From: Bog-793 sp050013835
GTDB lineage: Bacteria > Actinomycetota > Acidimicrobiia > Acidimicrobiales > Bog-793
NCBI GenBank assembly: GCA_050013835.1
Contig: JBEKEM010000013.1
Coordinates: forward strand, 1-54,792
DNA length: 54,792 bases
Direction of reading: 5' to 3'
Notes under the pieces: generated by a model
The model's input: only the letters and a program-made list of their open reading frames with translations
Told to the model about the DNA's origin: nothing
The model's database searches: none
Translations under genes and position numbers: made by a program
Part shown: positions 33,983-41,756 of the stretch, piece by piece
How the letters are laid out: each line of letters begins with the position of its first letter
How positions within the stretch are numbered: the first letter of the stretch is position 1

Positions 33983-34372
33983 GTGAAGGACTTCAAAGCG
34001 TTCCTTGTGCGGGGCAACGTCGTCGAGTTAGCCATCGCCGTCGTCGTCGGCGTCGCGTTCGGGGCGGTCGTCACCGCCTTCGTCCGAGACCTGATCACCC
34101 CGCTGATCGCGATCCCCGGCAAGACCAATTTCGCCACGCTCCATTTCTCCGTGAACGGGAGCACCTTCTTCTACGGCGACTTCTTCAACTACCTTGTCGC
34201 CTTCGTCGTCCTGGCCGCCGTGATCTTCTTTGCTGTGGTCAAGCCGCTGAATGCGCTGGCGGCACGCCGCCAGGCGGAGTCCGCGCCGACGAAGACCTGT
34301 GAGCACTGCGCGAGCACGATCCCGATCGCCGCGCACGTTTGCGCGTTCTGCACTCGCGACGTCACGGCCTAG
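33983..34372 (+). CDS. mscL: Large-conductance mechanosensitive channel MscL with C-terminal zinc-ribbon-like motif
   Basis: A 129-residue channel subunit. The N-terminal amphipathic start VKDFKAFLVRGNVVELA and first helix AIAVVVGVAFGAVVTAFV are typical, a periplasmic loop follows (SVNGSTFFYGDFFNYL), then a second helix (VAFVVLAAVIFFAVV). MscL is a homopentamer that opens under membrane tension to release solutes on osmotic downshock. The cytoplasmic tail ends CEHCASTIPIAAHVCAFC, a CxxC-x10-CxxC knuckle absent from the E. coli protein. GTG 33983 is chosen because AAAGGTGAG lies at proper distance; GTG 33974 would add three residues. Confidence 0.9.
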   Translation: MKDFKAFLVRGNVVELAIAVVVGVAFGAVVTAFVRDLITPLIAIPGKTNFATLHFSVNGSTFFYGDFFNYLVAFVVLAAVIFFAVVKPLNALAARRQAESAPTKTCEHCASTIPIAAHVCAFCTRDVTA

Positions 34373-34415
34373 GGACAACGGCGGGTCCGTCGGCTCACGG
34401 GGATTCGTCGGACAA

Positions 34416-34433
34416 CCCGCGTCCTGACGCGGG
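34416..34433 (+). terminator. Hairpin downstream of mscL
   Basis: A 7-bp inverted repeat, CCCGCGT and ACGCGGG, with loop CCTG, begins 44 bp after the mscL stop. No U-tract is present. A possible terminator; the following ~200 bp has no gene but contains repeated CGCGCGGGTC units. Confidence 0.4.
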
Positions 34434-34636
34434 CGGCCGGGCGCGTTCATCGCGCGGGTCCTCGCGCGGGTCATCGCGCGCTTGTCCGGTCGTGACTGGC
34501 GAGCCGGGGCAGCCAACGACCTTCGGTGTCATCGACCCCGCCGGTGCGATCGGCCGGTGGGGGATTGCTGGGGTGGACAAGGCCCGGCGGGACAGGCGGC
34601 GAGGCGCGGAGGGTGGTCCGAGTCGTTGCGCCCGGC

Positions 34637-35113
34637 TCAGATCGTGGCGCAGATGTTGCCGGCGCCGGGAACCTCGTAAGTGTCGTAGTTCTGCGCCCCG
34701 AGCGCGTGGCCTGCGGTTCCGGCAGCCGGGGTCACTTCGACGGCACCGTCCGCGCCGAGACTGATGCTGTAGTAGCTGGGGTTGTTCGGCCAGGCGCGGA
34801 GGATCCTCGACTCGCCGACGAGCTGGCTCGGCGACGTCGGCCAGCTCCCGTCGAGCGCGCGGTACGTCTGGACGGCCGCCTCGACGGACAGCGCATCGGC
34901 GTTGCACGCGGTGATGGCGCTTGGCGACGCGACGGGACTCAATGTGGTTGTCGCGGTCGAGCCGGTGCTCACGGAGACCGAGGTTGTCGATGCCGCGCTT
35001 GTCGAGGTCGTGCTTGCCGCCGGTGAGCGCGACCCACAGGCGGCGAGGAGCGGCGCGGCGGCAGCGAGCGAGACGAGCAGCAAGGCAATTGGGGATCGGC
35101 CGACGATGCGCAT
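34637..35113 (-). CDS. Lipoprotein with pseudopilin-like C-terminal region
   Basis: A 158-residue exported protein. The signal peptide ends in a lipobox, PLLAAC with Cys26, so the mature protein should be lipid-anchored. A Ser/Thr-rich linker (about 30-65) precedes a compact region CNADALSVEAAVQTYRALDG followed by SWPTSPSQL, which resembles the soluble part of type II/IV pseudopilins (small residue-rich helix, then W/YP..). The class III pilin N terminus is absent. It could be a lipoprotein built from a pilin-like domain; the role is unknown. ATG 35113 is the start. Confidence 0.75.
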   Translation of the reverse strand: MRIVGRSPIALLLVSLAAAAPLLAACGSRSPAASTTSTSAASTTSVSVSTGSTATTTLSPVASPSAITACNADALSVEAAVQTYRALDGSWPTSPSQLVGESRILRAWPNNPSYYSISLGADGAVEVTPAAGTAGHALGAQNYDTYEVPGAGNICATI

Positions 35114-35199
35114 GACAGGGACTGTAGGGTGCCGTCTTCCCTGCGGGAGGCATGCGGGGGTGGCCGCCCGGTCGGTCGCGCCGGTCGCCGGCTCCCTGG

Positions 35200-35976
35200 C
35201 TAGTCGGCCTTGTCGGCGATGACGCAGTCCGCTGCGCAGGCGAGCGAGACGACTGCGTTGGCAGGGCCGATGACACGCGCGATCGAGTCGAGCAACGCGA
35301 GTCGTCGATCCTCCGGAAGCAAAGCCACTCCACTGTGGGTCCCGACGAGGTCCAGAAACTCGTTGCGGCGCAGGTCCCATTCCCAGGGGAACCGGTGCAC
35401 GGCGACGGAGGCGAACCGGCCGGAACTTTCGATTGAGCGGGCGTGTTCTTCCGTCTCCGCGTCGTGGCGTTGCAGGGCAGCCCGACCTATCCCGCGCCCT
35501 TCGAGCTCCGGCGCGAAGGCCTCATAGGCGGCCTCGATGGCGCTATCGAGCGCAACGTCGGCCGGGTGCTCGTAGTTCCAGAACACAGCCAACCGGCCGA
35601 ACCCGGTGAGGACGTCTGCCGCCTTTGCCGGACCGATGCCCGGGTCGACCCAGTGCCAGGCCTGCGCGCTCACGACGAGGTCGAAGGTCCTTCCGGCCGG
35701 GTCCCACGACTCGAACCGCGCGACCTCGACCGGTATGCCGCGGCGACGCGCCACCGCGGCCATCCGTTCGTCGATCTCAACCCCCAGAACGGCGCAGTGC
35801 CTCTCGGCGAACAGCAGAGCGGCCTTCCCCGTGCCACACCCGACGTCGAGGACCCGGCGACCCGCCTCGGGACAGACCGAGTCGACGAGCGCGCTCGGGT
35901 AGGTCGGGCGCGAACGGTCGTACTGCTCGGCGTACTCGCCGAAGGCCTCGGCCCGGCGACGGTTCTCATGGAGCAC
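35200..35976 (-). CDS. Class I SAM-dependent methyltransferase
   Basis: A 258-residue protein. Motif I is VLDVGCGTGKAALLFAE, the acidic motif II is VLGVEIDERMAAVARRRG, and the SAQAWHWVDP segment is typical of the UbiE/YcgJ-like group with Trp-His before the catalytic loop. It opens with NRRRAEAFGEYAEQYDRSRPTYP, the usual start of such enzymes. GTG 35976 is chosen so that this region follows directly. The substrate is unknown. It diverges from the aldehyde dehydrogenase at 36113. Confidence 0.9.
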   Translation of the reverse strand: MLHENRRRAEAFGEYAEQYDRSRPTYPSALVDSVCPEAGRRVLDVGCGTGKAALLFAERHCAVLGVEIDERMAAVARRRGIPVEVARFESWDPAGRTFDLVVSAQAWHWVDPGIGPAKAADVLTGFGRLAVFWNYEHPADVALDSAIEAAYEAFAPELEGRGIGRAALQRHDAETEEHARSIESSGRFASVAVHRFPWEWDLRRNEFLDLVGTHSGVALLPEDRRLALLDSIARVIGPANAVVSLACAADCVIADKAD

Positions 35977-36112
35977 GGGTCCATTGTTACCGGCCCATCG
36001 TTTTCGTCGCGCGTCGACGCAGCACCCGACGTCTGCCACCCATGGAGGACACGCGCCAGCGCCGTCGGAGCGCGTCCAGCGTCTGTCGGGGGCGGCGTAT
36101 CCTCGGACGGTG

Positions 36113-37561
36113 ATGGCAGCGAGCGCGAAATTCCTGCAAACCGACTGTCACATCGCCGGGGGGTGGCGGCCCGCCGAAGGAGGTGCGCGCTTCGAAGTCG
36201 CAGATCCGGCGACGGGTTCGCTCCTCGAGACGGTCGCCGACGCCTCGCCCGGCGACGGGCTGGCGGCAGTCGCCGCGGCCAGCGCTGCCCTCGGGCCGTG
36301 GTCGCATGTGGCGCCGCGAGAGCGCGGGGAGGTCCTGCGGAGGGCATTCGAGTTGATGACGGCTGCCAGGGAGGAGCTGGCGCGTCTGGTGGTCGCCGAG
36401 AACGGCAAGGCACTCCCCGACGCCCGCGGGGAGGTGTCGTACGCGGCGGAGTTCTTCCGCTGGAACTCGGAAGAGGCGGTGCGCAACACCGGCGAGTTCG
36501 TCACCGCCCCGGCCGGCACGAACCGGATCCTGGTCCTCCGCCAGCCGATCGGTGTCGCCCTCCTCATCACGCCGTGGAACTTCCCCGCGGCGATGCTGAC
36601 GCGCAAGATCGGCCCGGCGCTCGCCGCGGGGTGCACGGTCGTCGCCAAACCGGCACGGGAGACCCCGCTCACGGCCCTCGCGATCGCGGCGATCCTCCAG
36701 GATGCCGGTGCCCCCCCGGGCGTCGTGAACGTCGTGCCGAGCTCGAGACCCGGTCCGCTCATCGACGCCGTCATCGCCGACGGGCGCGTTCGCAAGCTCT
36801 CCTTCACCGGCTCGACGGAGGTCGGCCGCTTGCTGCTCGCCGCGGCGTCGGAGCGCGTTCTGAGCTGCTCGATGGAACTCGGCGGGAACGCGCCGTTCGT
36901 CGTCTTCGCCGATGCCGATATCGAGGCGGCCGTCGCCGGCGCGATGGTCGCCAAGATGCGCAACGGCGGCGAGGCCTGCACGGCGGCGAACCGCTTCTAC
37001 GTCGAGGAACCCGTCGCGGCCGAGTTCTCCCGGCGCCTCGCCGGCGCGATGGGCGCCGTCCGGATGGGCAACGGCCTCGACGACGGCGTCAGCCTCGGCC
37101 CTCTCGTCAACGCCGAGGCGCGGGACAAGGTCGCCGGCCTCGTCGTCGGGGCGCTCGACTCGGGAGCGCGGGCGTTGACCGGAGGCGTGGTCCCCGCCGG
37201 CCCGGGGTACTTCTACCCGGCGACGGTGCTCGATTGCGTCACCCCCGGTTCGCCGATCCTGCGGGAGGAGATCTTCGGCCCGGTCGCGCCGATCGTCACG
37301 TTCGGGTCGGAGCACGAGGTCATCGAGCTGGCGAACGACTCGATACTCGGGCTCGTCTCCTACGTCTACACCGGGGATCTGGCGCGCGGCCTGAGGGTCG
37401 CCGAGGCACTGGAGACGGGAATGGTGGGGCTGAACCGCGGGCTCGTCTCCGATCCGGCGGCACCCTTCGGTGGCGTGAAGCAGTCCGGACTCGGCCGGGA
37501 GGGCGGCCACGAGGGGATGAACGAGTATCTCGAGACGAAATACGTCGCCTGTTCGTGGTGA
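36113..37561 (+). CDS. NAD(P)-dependent aldehyde dehydrogenase, succinate-semialdehyde dehydrogenase-like
   Basis: A 482-residue enzyme of the ALDH superfamily. ITPWNFPAAMLTRKIGPALA is the coenzyme and Asn169 region, FTGSTEVGR the Rossmann turn, MELGGNAPFVVF carries the general base Glu, and NGGEACTAANRFYVEE carries the catalytic Cys. EEIFGPVAPI and the C-terminal PFGGVKQSGLGREGG also fit. The pattern is nearest to succinate-semialdehyde dehydrogenases (GABA shunt and related), but the substrate is not proven. ATG 36113 is used; GTG 36110 is possible. It may be cotranscribed with the PatB gene 70 bp downstream. Confidence 0.92.
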   Translation: MAASAKFLQTDCHIAGGWRPAEGGARFEVADPATGSLLETVADASPGDGLAAVAAASAALGPWSHVAPRERGEVLRRAFELMTAAREELARLVVAENGKALPDARGEVSYAAEFFRWNSEEAVRNTGEFVTAPAGTNRILVLRQPIGVALLITPWNFPAAMLTRKIGPALAAGCTVVAKPARETPLTALAIAAILQDAGAPPGVVNVVPSSRPGPLIDAVIADGRVRKLSFTGSTEVGRLLLAAASERVLSCSMELGGNAPFVVFADADIEAAVAGAMVAKMRNGGEACTAANRFYVEEPVAAEFSRRLAGAMGAVRMGNGLDDGVSLGPLVNAEARDKVAGLVVGALDSGARALTGGVVPAGPGYFYPATVLDCVTPGSPILREEIFGPVAPIVTFGSEHEVIELANDSILGLVSYVYTGDLARGLRVAEALETGMVGLNRGLVSDPAAPFGGVKQSGLGREGGHEGMNEYLETKYVACSW

Positions 37562-37631
37562 CGCGGCGTCGGCACGGCCTCCGTGAGCGGCACCCCAGCC
37601 GGCGCGGTGGAGCGGGAGGACCGGTAGCGCC

Positions 37632-38801
37632 ATGAGCGACGAATACGAACTTGACCGTTTCGAGCGCGCCCAGCTGGAAGCGCGCCAGGGTGAGAAGTGG
37701 GCACGGGACCGGGCGGCGGCGATCCCCATGTGGGTGGCCGACATGGACTTTCCGATCGCGCCTCCGGTCCGCCGTGTCCTCGAGGAGACGATCTCGACCG
37801 GCGATCTCGGCTACCCGGTGGCCTCGCTCGAGCCGTCGCTGGCGTCGGCGTTTGCCGCTTGGGAGCGATCGCGTCACGGCCTCGACTTCGACCCCGTCTC
37901 GGTGGTCGTGACGACCGACGTCGTGCAGGCGATCTACTTCGCGATCGACGCCCTGAGCGATCCGGGCGACGGGATCCTCACGCTCACGCCCGCCTACCCT
38001 CCGTATTTCGGCGCGCTCGACGAGAAGTCACGTCGCCTGGTCGCCCACGACCTCGCCGTCATCGACGGCGCCTACGGATTCGACGTCGACGCGCTGCGGG
38101 CGCTCGTCGCGACCGAGCGGCCACGTCTCATGCTGCTGTGCAACCCGCACAACCCGACGGGCCGGGTGTTCTCCCGTGGCGAGCTCCTCGAGCTCGCCAC
38201 GATCGCCATCGAGGCCGATCTCGTCGTGATCTCCGACGAGATCCACTGTGACCTTGTCTATCCCGGCTCGAGCCACATCCCGATCGCGTCGCTCGGAGAC
38301 GAGATCGCCGAACGCACGATCACCCTGTCCTCGGCGAGCAAGGCGTTCAATCTCGCCGGCCTTCGTTGCGCCGTAGCGGCCTGCGGGACGGCCGGTCTTG
38401 CCGCGAGATTGCGCGCCACTCCGAAGCGTCAGCGCGGCCGGGCGAACAACCTCGGCATTCTCGCCGCCATCACCGCATGGCAGGAGGGGACCCCCTGGCT
38501 CGAGGCCGTCGTCGCCCACCTCGCCGCCAACCGCGACAAGGTGACCGGAGTGCTTGCCGGGCTCGATGGTGTGAGTTGCATCCCGCCGGAGGCGACCTAC
38601 CTCGCCTGGCTCGACCTGCGCGGCGCGGGACTCGGCGACGACCCGGCGAGGGAGATCGCGGCCTCAGCAAGGGTCACGCTCATGTCCGGCACGGACTTCG
38701 GGGCGGCCGGCCGGGGGCACGCCCGGCTCAACTTCGCCACGACGACCGTCGTCCTCGACGAGGCGCTCGAACGGCTCGCGGCGTTCCTGGCCACGCGCTG
38801 A
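37632..38801 (+). CDS. PatB/MalY-type PLP-dependent C-S lyase (cystathionine beta-lyase-like)
   Basis: A 389-residue fold-type I PLP enzyme. IPMWVADMDFPIAPPV is the hallmark N-terminal motif of the MalY/PatB group, CNPHNPTGRVFSR binds the cofactor ring, SDEIHCDLVYPG carries the Asp that pairs with the pyridine N, and TLSSASKAFNLAGLRC holds the Schiff-base Lys. The group splits cystathionine or other cysteine S-conjugates to a thiol, pyruvate and ammonia. ATG 37632 is preceded by GGAGGACCGGTAGCGCC. Confidence 0.92.
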   Translation: MSDEYELDRFERAQLEARQGEKWARDRAAAIPMWVADMDFPIAPPVRRVLEETISTGDLGYPVASLEPSLASAFAAWERSRHGLDFDPVSVVVTTDVVQAIYFAIDALSDPGDGILTLTPAYPPYFGALDEKSRRLVAHDLAVIDGAYGFDVDALRALVATERPRLMLLCNPHNPTGRVFSRGELLELATIAIEADLVVISDEIHCDLVYPGSSHIPIASLGDEIAERTITLSSASKAFNLAGLRCAVAACGTAGLAARLRATPKRQRGRANNLGILAAITAWQEGTPWLEAVVAHLAANRDKVTGVLAGLDGVSCIPPEATYLAWLDLRGAGLGDDPAREIAASARVTLMSGTDFGAAGRGHARLNFATTTVVLDEALERLAAFLATR

Positions 38802-38823
38802 GCGCCGGGCACGCCTCCGCCGG

Positions 38824-40005
38824 CTAGGGCTCGAGTTCGGTCGCGTCCTCGGGGAGGAGCGCGACGAGGTTCGACAGACGGGTGTCGTTCGAGAACACCT
38901 CGATGATCGGTACGGACAGGCCGAGCCGGCGTTGGAGGCGCTCAGCGGGGAGCTCCTGGTCCCAGAGCAGTAGCGTCACGACGACTCCGGCTTCGCCCGC
39001 CCGAGCGGTGCGCCCTGAGCGGTGGAGGTACGCCTTCTGGTCCTCCGGCGGGTCGTAGTGGACGACGATGTCGACCCCCTCGATGTCGAGCCCGCGAGCC
39101 GCGACGTCGGTCGCGACGAGCGCCTCGAGTTTGCCCCTGGCGAAATCCCGCAGAGCGTGCTCGCGAGCCGTCTGGCGAAGGTCCCCGTGGATCGCGGCGG
39201 CACGGACCCCCTCCTCCCGCAGCGCCGCGGTGAGGCGGTCCACCCCCCGCTTCGTGCGCACGAACACGAGCGTCTTGCCCGCCCCGCGGGCGATCGTCCC
39301 CACGACCTTCGCCTTGTCGAGCTGGTGGACCTTGAAGAAGTGGTGCTCCATCTCGTCCACGGTCACCTGGTCGGACCGCGTCGCGTGGAAGACGGGGTCC
39401 TCGAGGTAACGATTGACCAGTCGGTCGACGGTCGAGTCGAGAGTCGCCGAGAACAGCAATGTCTGGTGGGGACCGGTGATGTGGCGGAGCAGCCACTCGA
39501 CCTGGGGCATGAAACCCATGTCCGCCATGCGGTCGGCCTCGTCGACGACGAGGGTCGAGATCTCCGAGAGCGCGACCGCCCGGCGGTCGACGAGGTCGAT
39601 GAGCCTTCCCGGTGTCGCGACGACGACGTCGAGGCCCCGGTTCACCATGCGGACCTGGTCGTCGAGGTCGGCGCCCCCGTAGACGGCGCCGACCCGCCGT
39701 TCGACGGCCCGGCTCAGGAGGGCGAGGACCTCGGTCACCTGGAGGGCGAGCTCACGGGTCGGCTCGAGGACGAGCGACGCCGGCAGGCGGGACTCGCACA
39801 GCGGCGTCGCCATGAGGAGCGGCAGGCCGAAGGCGAGCGTCTTGCCGCTCCCGGTCTTCGCCTGGCCGCACACGTCGCGACCGGCGATCGCGTCGGGGAT
39901 CGTCAGCGTCTGGACCTCGAAGGGTTGCTCGATGCCGTCGGCGACGAGGGCGGCGACGAGCCTCGGGTCGACTCCGAGCGCGGCGAAGGTCAGTGTCCCG
40001 GTCAC
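38824..40005 (-). CDS. DEAD-box ATP-dependent RNA helicase, RhlE-like
   Basis: A 393-residue helicase core without long extensions. Q motif TFAALGVDPRLVAALVADG with IEQPFEVQ, Walker A AKTGSGKT at 49-56, PTRELALQV, ATPGRLIDL, VDEADRMADMGF near 155, FSATLD and HRSGRTARAG are all readable. It unwinds short RNA duplexes in ribosome assembly or RNA decay. GTG 40005 is chosen because the Q motif begins just after; the frame continues upstream but is unlike the family. Confidence 0.93.
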   Translation of the reverse strand: MTGTLTFAALGVDPRLVAALVADGIEQPFEVQTLTIPDAIAGRDVCGQAKTGSGKTLAFGLPLLMATPLCESRLPASLVLEPTRELALQVTEVLALLSRAVERRVGAVYGGADLDDQVRMVNRGLDVVVATPGRLIDLVDRRAVALSEISTLVVDEADRMADMGFMPQVEWLLRHITGPHQTLLFSATLDSTVDRLVNRYLEDPVFHATRSDQVTVDEMEHHFFKVHQLDKAKVVGTIARGAGKTLVFVRTKRGVDRLTAALREEGVRAAAIHGDLRQTAREHALRDFARGKLEALVATDVAARGLDIEGVDIVVHYDPPEDQKAYLHRSGRTARAGEAGVVVTLLLWDQELPAERLQRRLGLSVPIIEVFSNDTRLSNLVALLPEDATELEP

Positions 40006-40120
40006 GCCAACGAGTCTTTCACCGGCCGGGGACGGATCCGACGATTGCCGGGATGGACGGCGGTCTCGGAATCGGTCCCTGTGTATCCTTCGAACGCGAC
40101 CAGCTAGATGAGGAGGATTC

Positions 40121-40585
40121 GTGGCAGAGCTCATTGCGGGTGACAACGCCCCCGCCTTCAGCCTCTTGGACCAGGACGGCGCGACCGTTTCACTCTCGGA
40201 CTTCGCCGGCCGCAAGTTCGTCGTGTACTTCTATCCCGCCGACGACACGCCCGGCTGCACGAAGGAAGCCTGCCAGTTCAACGATCTCCTCTCGGACTTC
40301 GCGTCGCTGGGGGTCGACGTGGTCGGCGTCTCGCCCGACGGGGACGAGTCGCACCGCCGCTTCCGGGCGAAGTACGGGCTCGGCCTGCGGCTGGCCTCGG
40401 ACCCGGAGCACTCAGTCATGAAGCGCTACGGGGCGTGGGGCGAGAAGACGCTCTACGGCCGTGTGAGCACGGGCGTGATCCGCTCGACCTTCCTCGTCGA
40501 TGAGGAGGGGCGCGTGGAGAGGATCTGGCGTCACGTGAAAGCGGACGGGCACGCGGCAAAGGTCCTCGCCGCCCTCGGGGACTGA
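40121..40585 (+). CDS. bcp: Thioredoxin-dependent peroxiredoxin, Bcp/PrxQ type
   Basis: A 154-residue peroxiredoxin. The peroxidatic Cys46 and resolving Cys51 sit in DDTPGCTKEACQF, five apart as in PrxQ/Bcp, and the KFVVYFYPADDTPGC context is canonical. It reduces hydrogen peroxide and alkyl hydroperoxides with thioredoxin. GTG 40121 follows GAGGAGG. Its stop codon directly abuts the GTG of the next gene, so the two are coupled. Confidence 0.95.
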   Translation: MAELIAGDNAPAFSLLDQDGATVSLSDFAGRKFVVYFYPADDTPGCTKEACQFNDLLSDFASLGVDVVGVSPDGDESHRRFRAKYGLGLRLASDPEHSVMKRYGAWGEKTLYGRVSTGVIRSTFLVDEEGRVERIWRHVKADGHAAKVLAALGD

Positions 40586-41722
40586 GTGCCCGCCGTGCCC
40601 GTCGAGAAGCCGCAGTGGGCCGAGCTCTTCCGGGAGGTCGTGACCTCCGGCCTGTGCACGGGGTGCGCCGCCTGCGTCGTCGCTTGCCCCTATGACGTCC
40701 TCGGCTACGACCCGGTCGGGGGGCGCTACCGGCCGTTCCACGTCGACGAGGCGGGCGGGCCGGAGAACTGCACGCACGGCGAGCGGGGCTGCACGCTGTG
40801 CACCAGGGCGTGTCCGCGCTTTCGCTCCTGGGAGCCCGAGATCGACACGTTCCTGTTCGGGCGGGCCCGTGCCGCCGACGAGGTCTACGGGGTCGCGACC
40901 GAGACCCTGCTCACCCGGGCGATGGACCCCGAGATCGGCGCGGCCGGCCAGGACGGCGGTTTCGTCTCGGCGCTCGTCGTCTGGGCGCTCGAGCACGACA
41001 TCATCGACGCCGCCCTCGTCTCGTACCTCGAGGGCGACGGCAACTCCTGGCGGGCGGTGCCGGGGGTGGCGCGCAACCGCGCCGACGTGCTGCGGGCAGC
41101 CGGCTCGCGCTACACGTACTCGGCCAATCCGCTCGCCTACGCCGAGGCCGTCGCCGGGGGGGCCGAGCGGGTCGGCCTCGTCGGCATGAGCTGCCAGGCC
41201 TCGGCGCCGGCGGCGATGTCGGCGCGCAAGGCCGGCAAGGTCGCCCGCCGTTTCGCGCTCACGGTCGGTCTTCTCTGCTCGAAGACCTTCGACGACGCGA
41301 TCTTCGCCGAGCTGTTCGAGGCTCGTTACGGGCTGCGTCGCGACGAGATCGTGAAGATGAACATCAAGGGCGTCTTCCAGGTCTGGACCCGGGATGGCGC
41401 CTACCACGAGATCCCCCTCAAGGAGGCACACGCCTGGACGAGGGAGGGCTGCCGTATGTGCCCGGACTTCGCGGCGGAGCACGCCGACATCTCCGCCGGC
41501 GGGATCGGCGCCGACAACGACTGGACGCTCACGATCGTGCGCACCGAGCGTGGCGCCGAGATCGTCTCGGCGATGCGCGCCGCCGGTGCGATCGAGGCGC
41601 GCCCGGTGGCAGACGACCCGACGGTCGTGCCGTTGCTCGCGAGGCTCTCCCGGGTGAGCAGGCGGCGCTGGCCCGACAGCGGCGACGCCGCCCCCCGCCG
41701 GATCCCCGTCGCGGCCGGCTGA
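40586..41722 (+). CDS. FrhB-type coenzyme F420 hydrogenase/dehydrogenase beta-subunit family protein
   Basis: A 378-residue iron-sulfur flavoprotein. The N terminus has CTGCAACVVACPYDV (Cys24, 27, 30, 34), then CTHGERGCTLCTRACPRF, so two 4Fe-4S clusters are expected. DPEIGAAGQDGGFVSALVVW is the FAD/F420 domain entry, and the C-terminal region includes GCRMCPDFAAEHADIS. This family contains the beta subunits of F420-reducing hydrogenases and F420-dependent reductases. GTG 40586 abuts the bcp stop; GTG 40595 is an alternative. It may supply electrons from reduced F420 to an unknown acceptor. Confidence 0.88.
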   Translation: MPAVPVEKPQWAELFREVVTSGLCTGCAACVVACPYDVLGYDPVGGRYRPFHVDEAGGPENCTHGERGCTLCTRACPRFRSWEPEIDTFLFGRARAADEVYGVATETLLTRAMDPEIGAAGQDGGFVSALVVWALEHDIIDAALVSYLEGDGNSWRAVPGVARNRADVLRAAGSRYTYSANPLAYAEAVAGGAERVGLVGMSCQASAPAAMSARKAGKVARRFALTVGLLCSKTFDDAIFAELFEARYGLRRDEIVKMNIKGVFQVWTRDGAYHEIPLKEAHAWTREGCRMCPDFAAEHADISAGGIGADNDWTLTIVRTERGAEIVSAMRAAGAIEARPVADDPTVVPLLARLSRVSRRRWPDSGDAAPRRIPVAAG

Positions 41723-41734
41723 CGGATCCCGGCC

Positions 41735-41756
41735 CGGGGCGAGGCGCTAGGCCCCG
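41735..41756. terminator. Possible bidirectional hairpin between convergent genes
   Basis: CGGGGC (41735-41740) and GCCCCG (41751-41756) form a 6-bp stem around a 10-nt loop, overlapping the stop of the convergent NMO-like gene (41747). Short, no U-tract; weak support. Confidence 0.3.
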
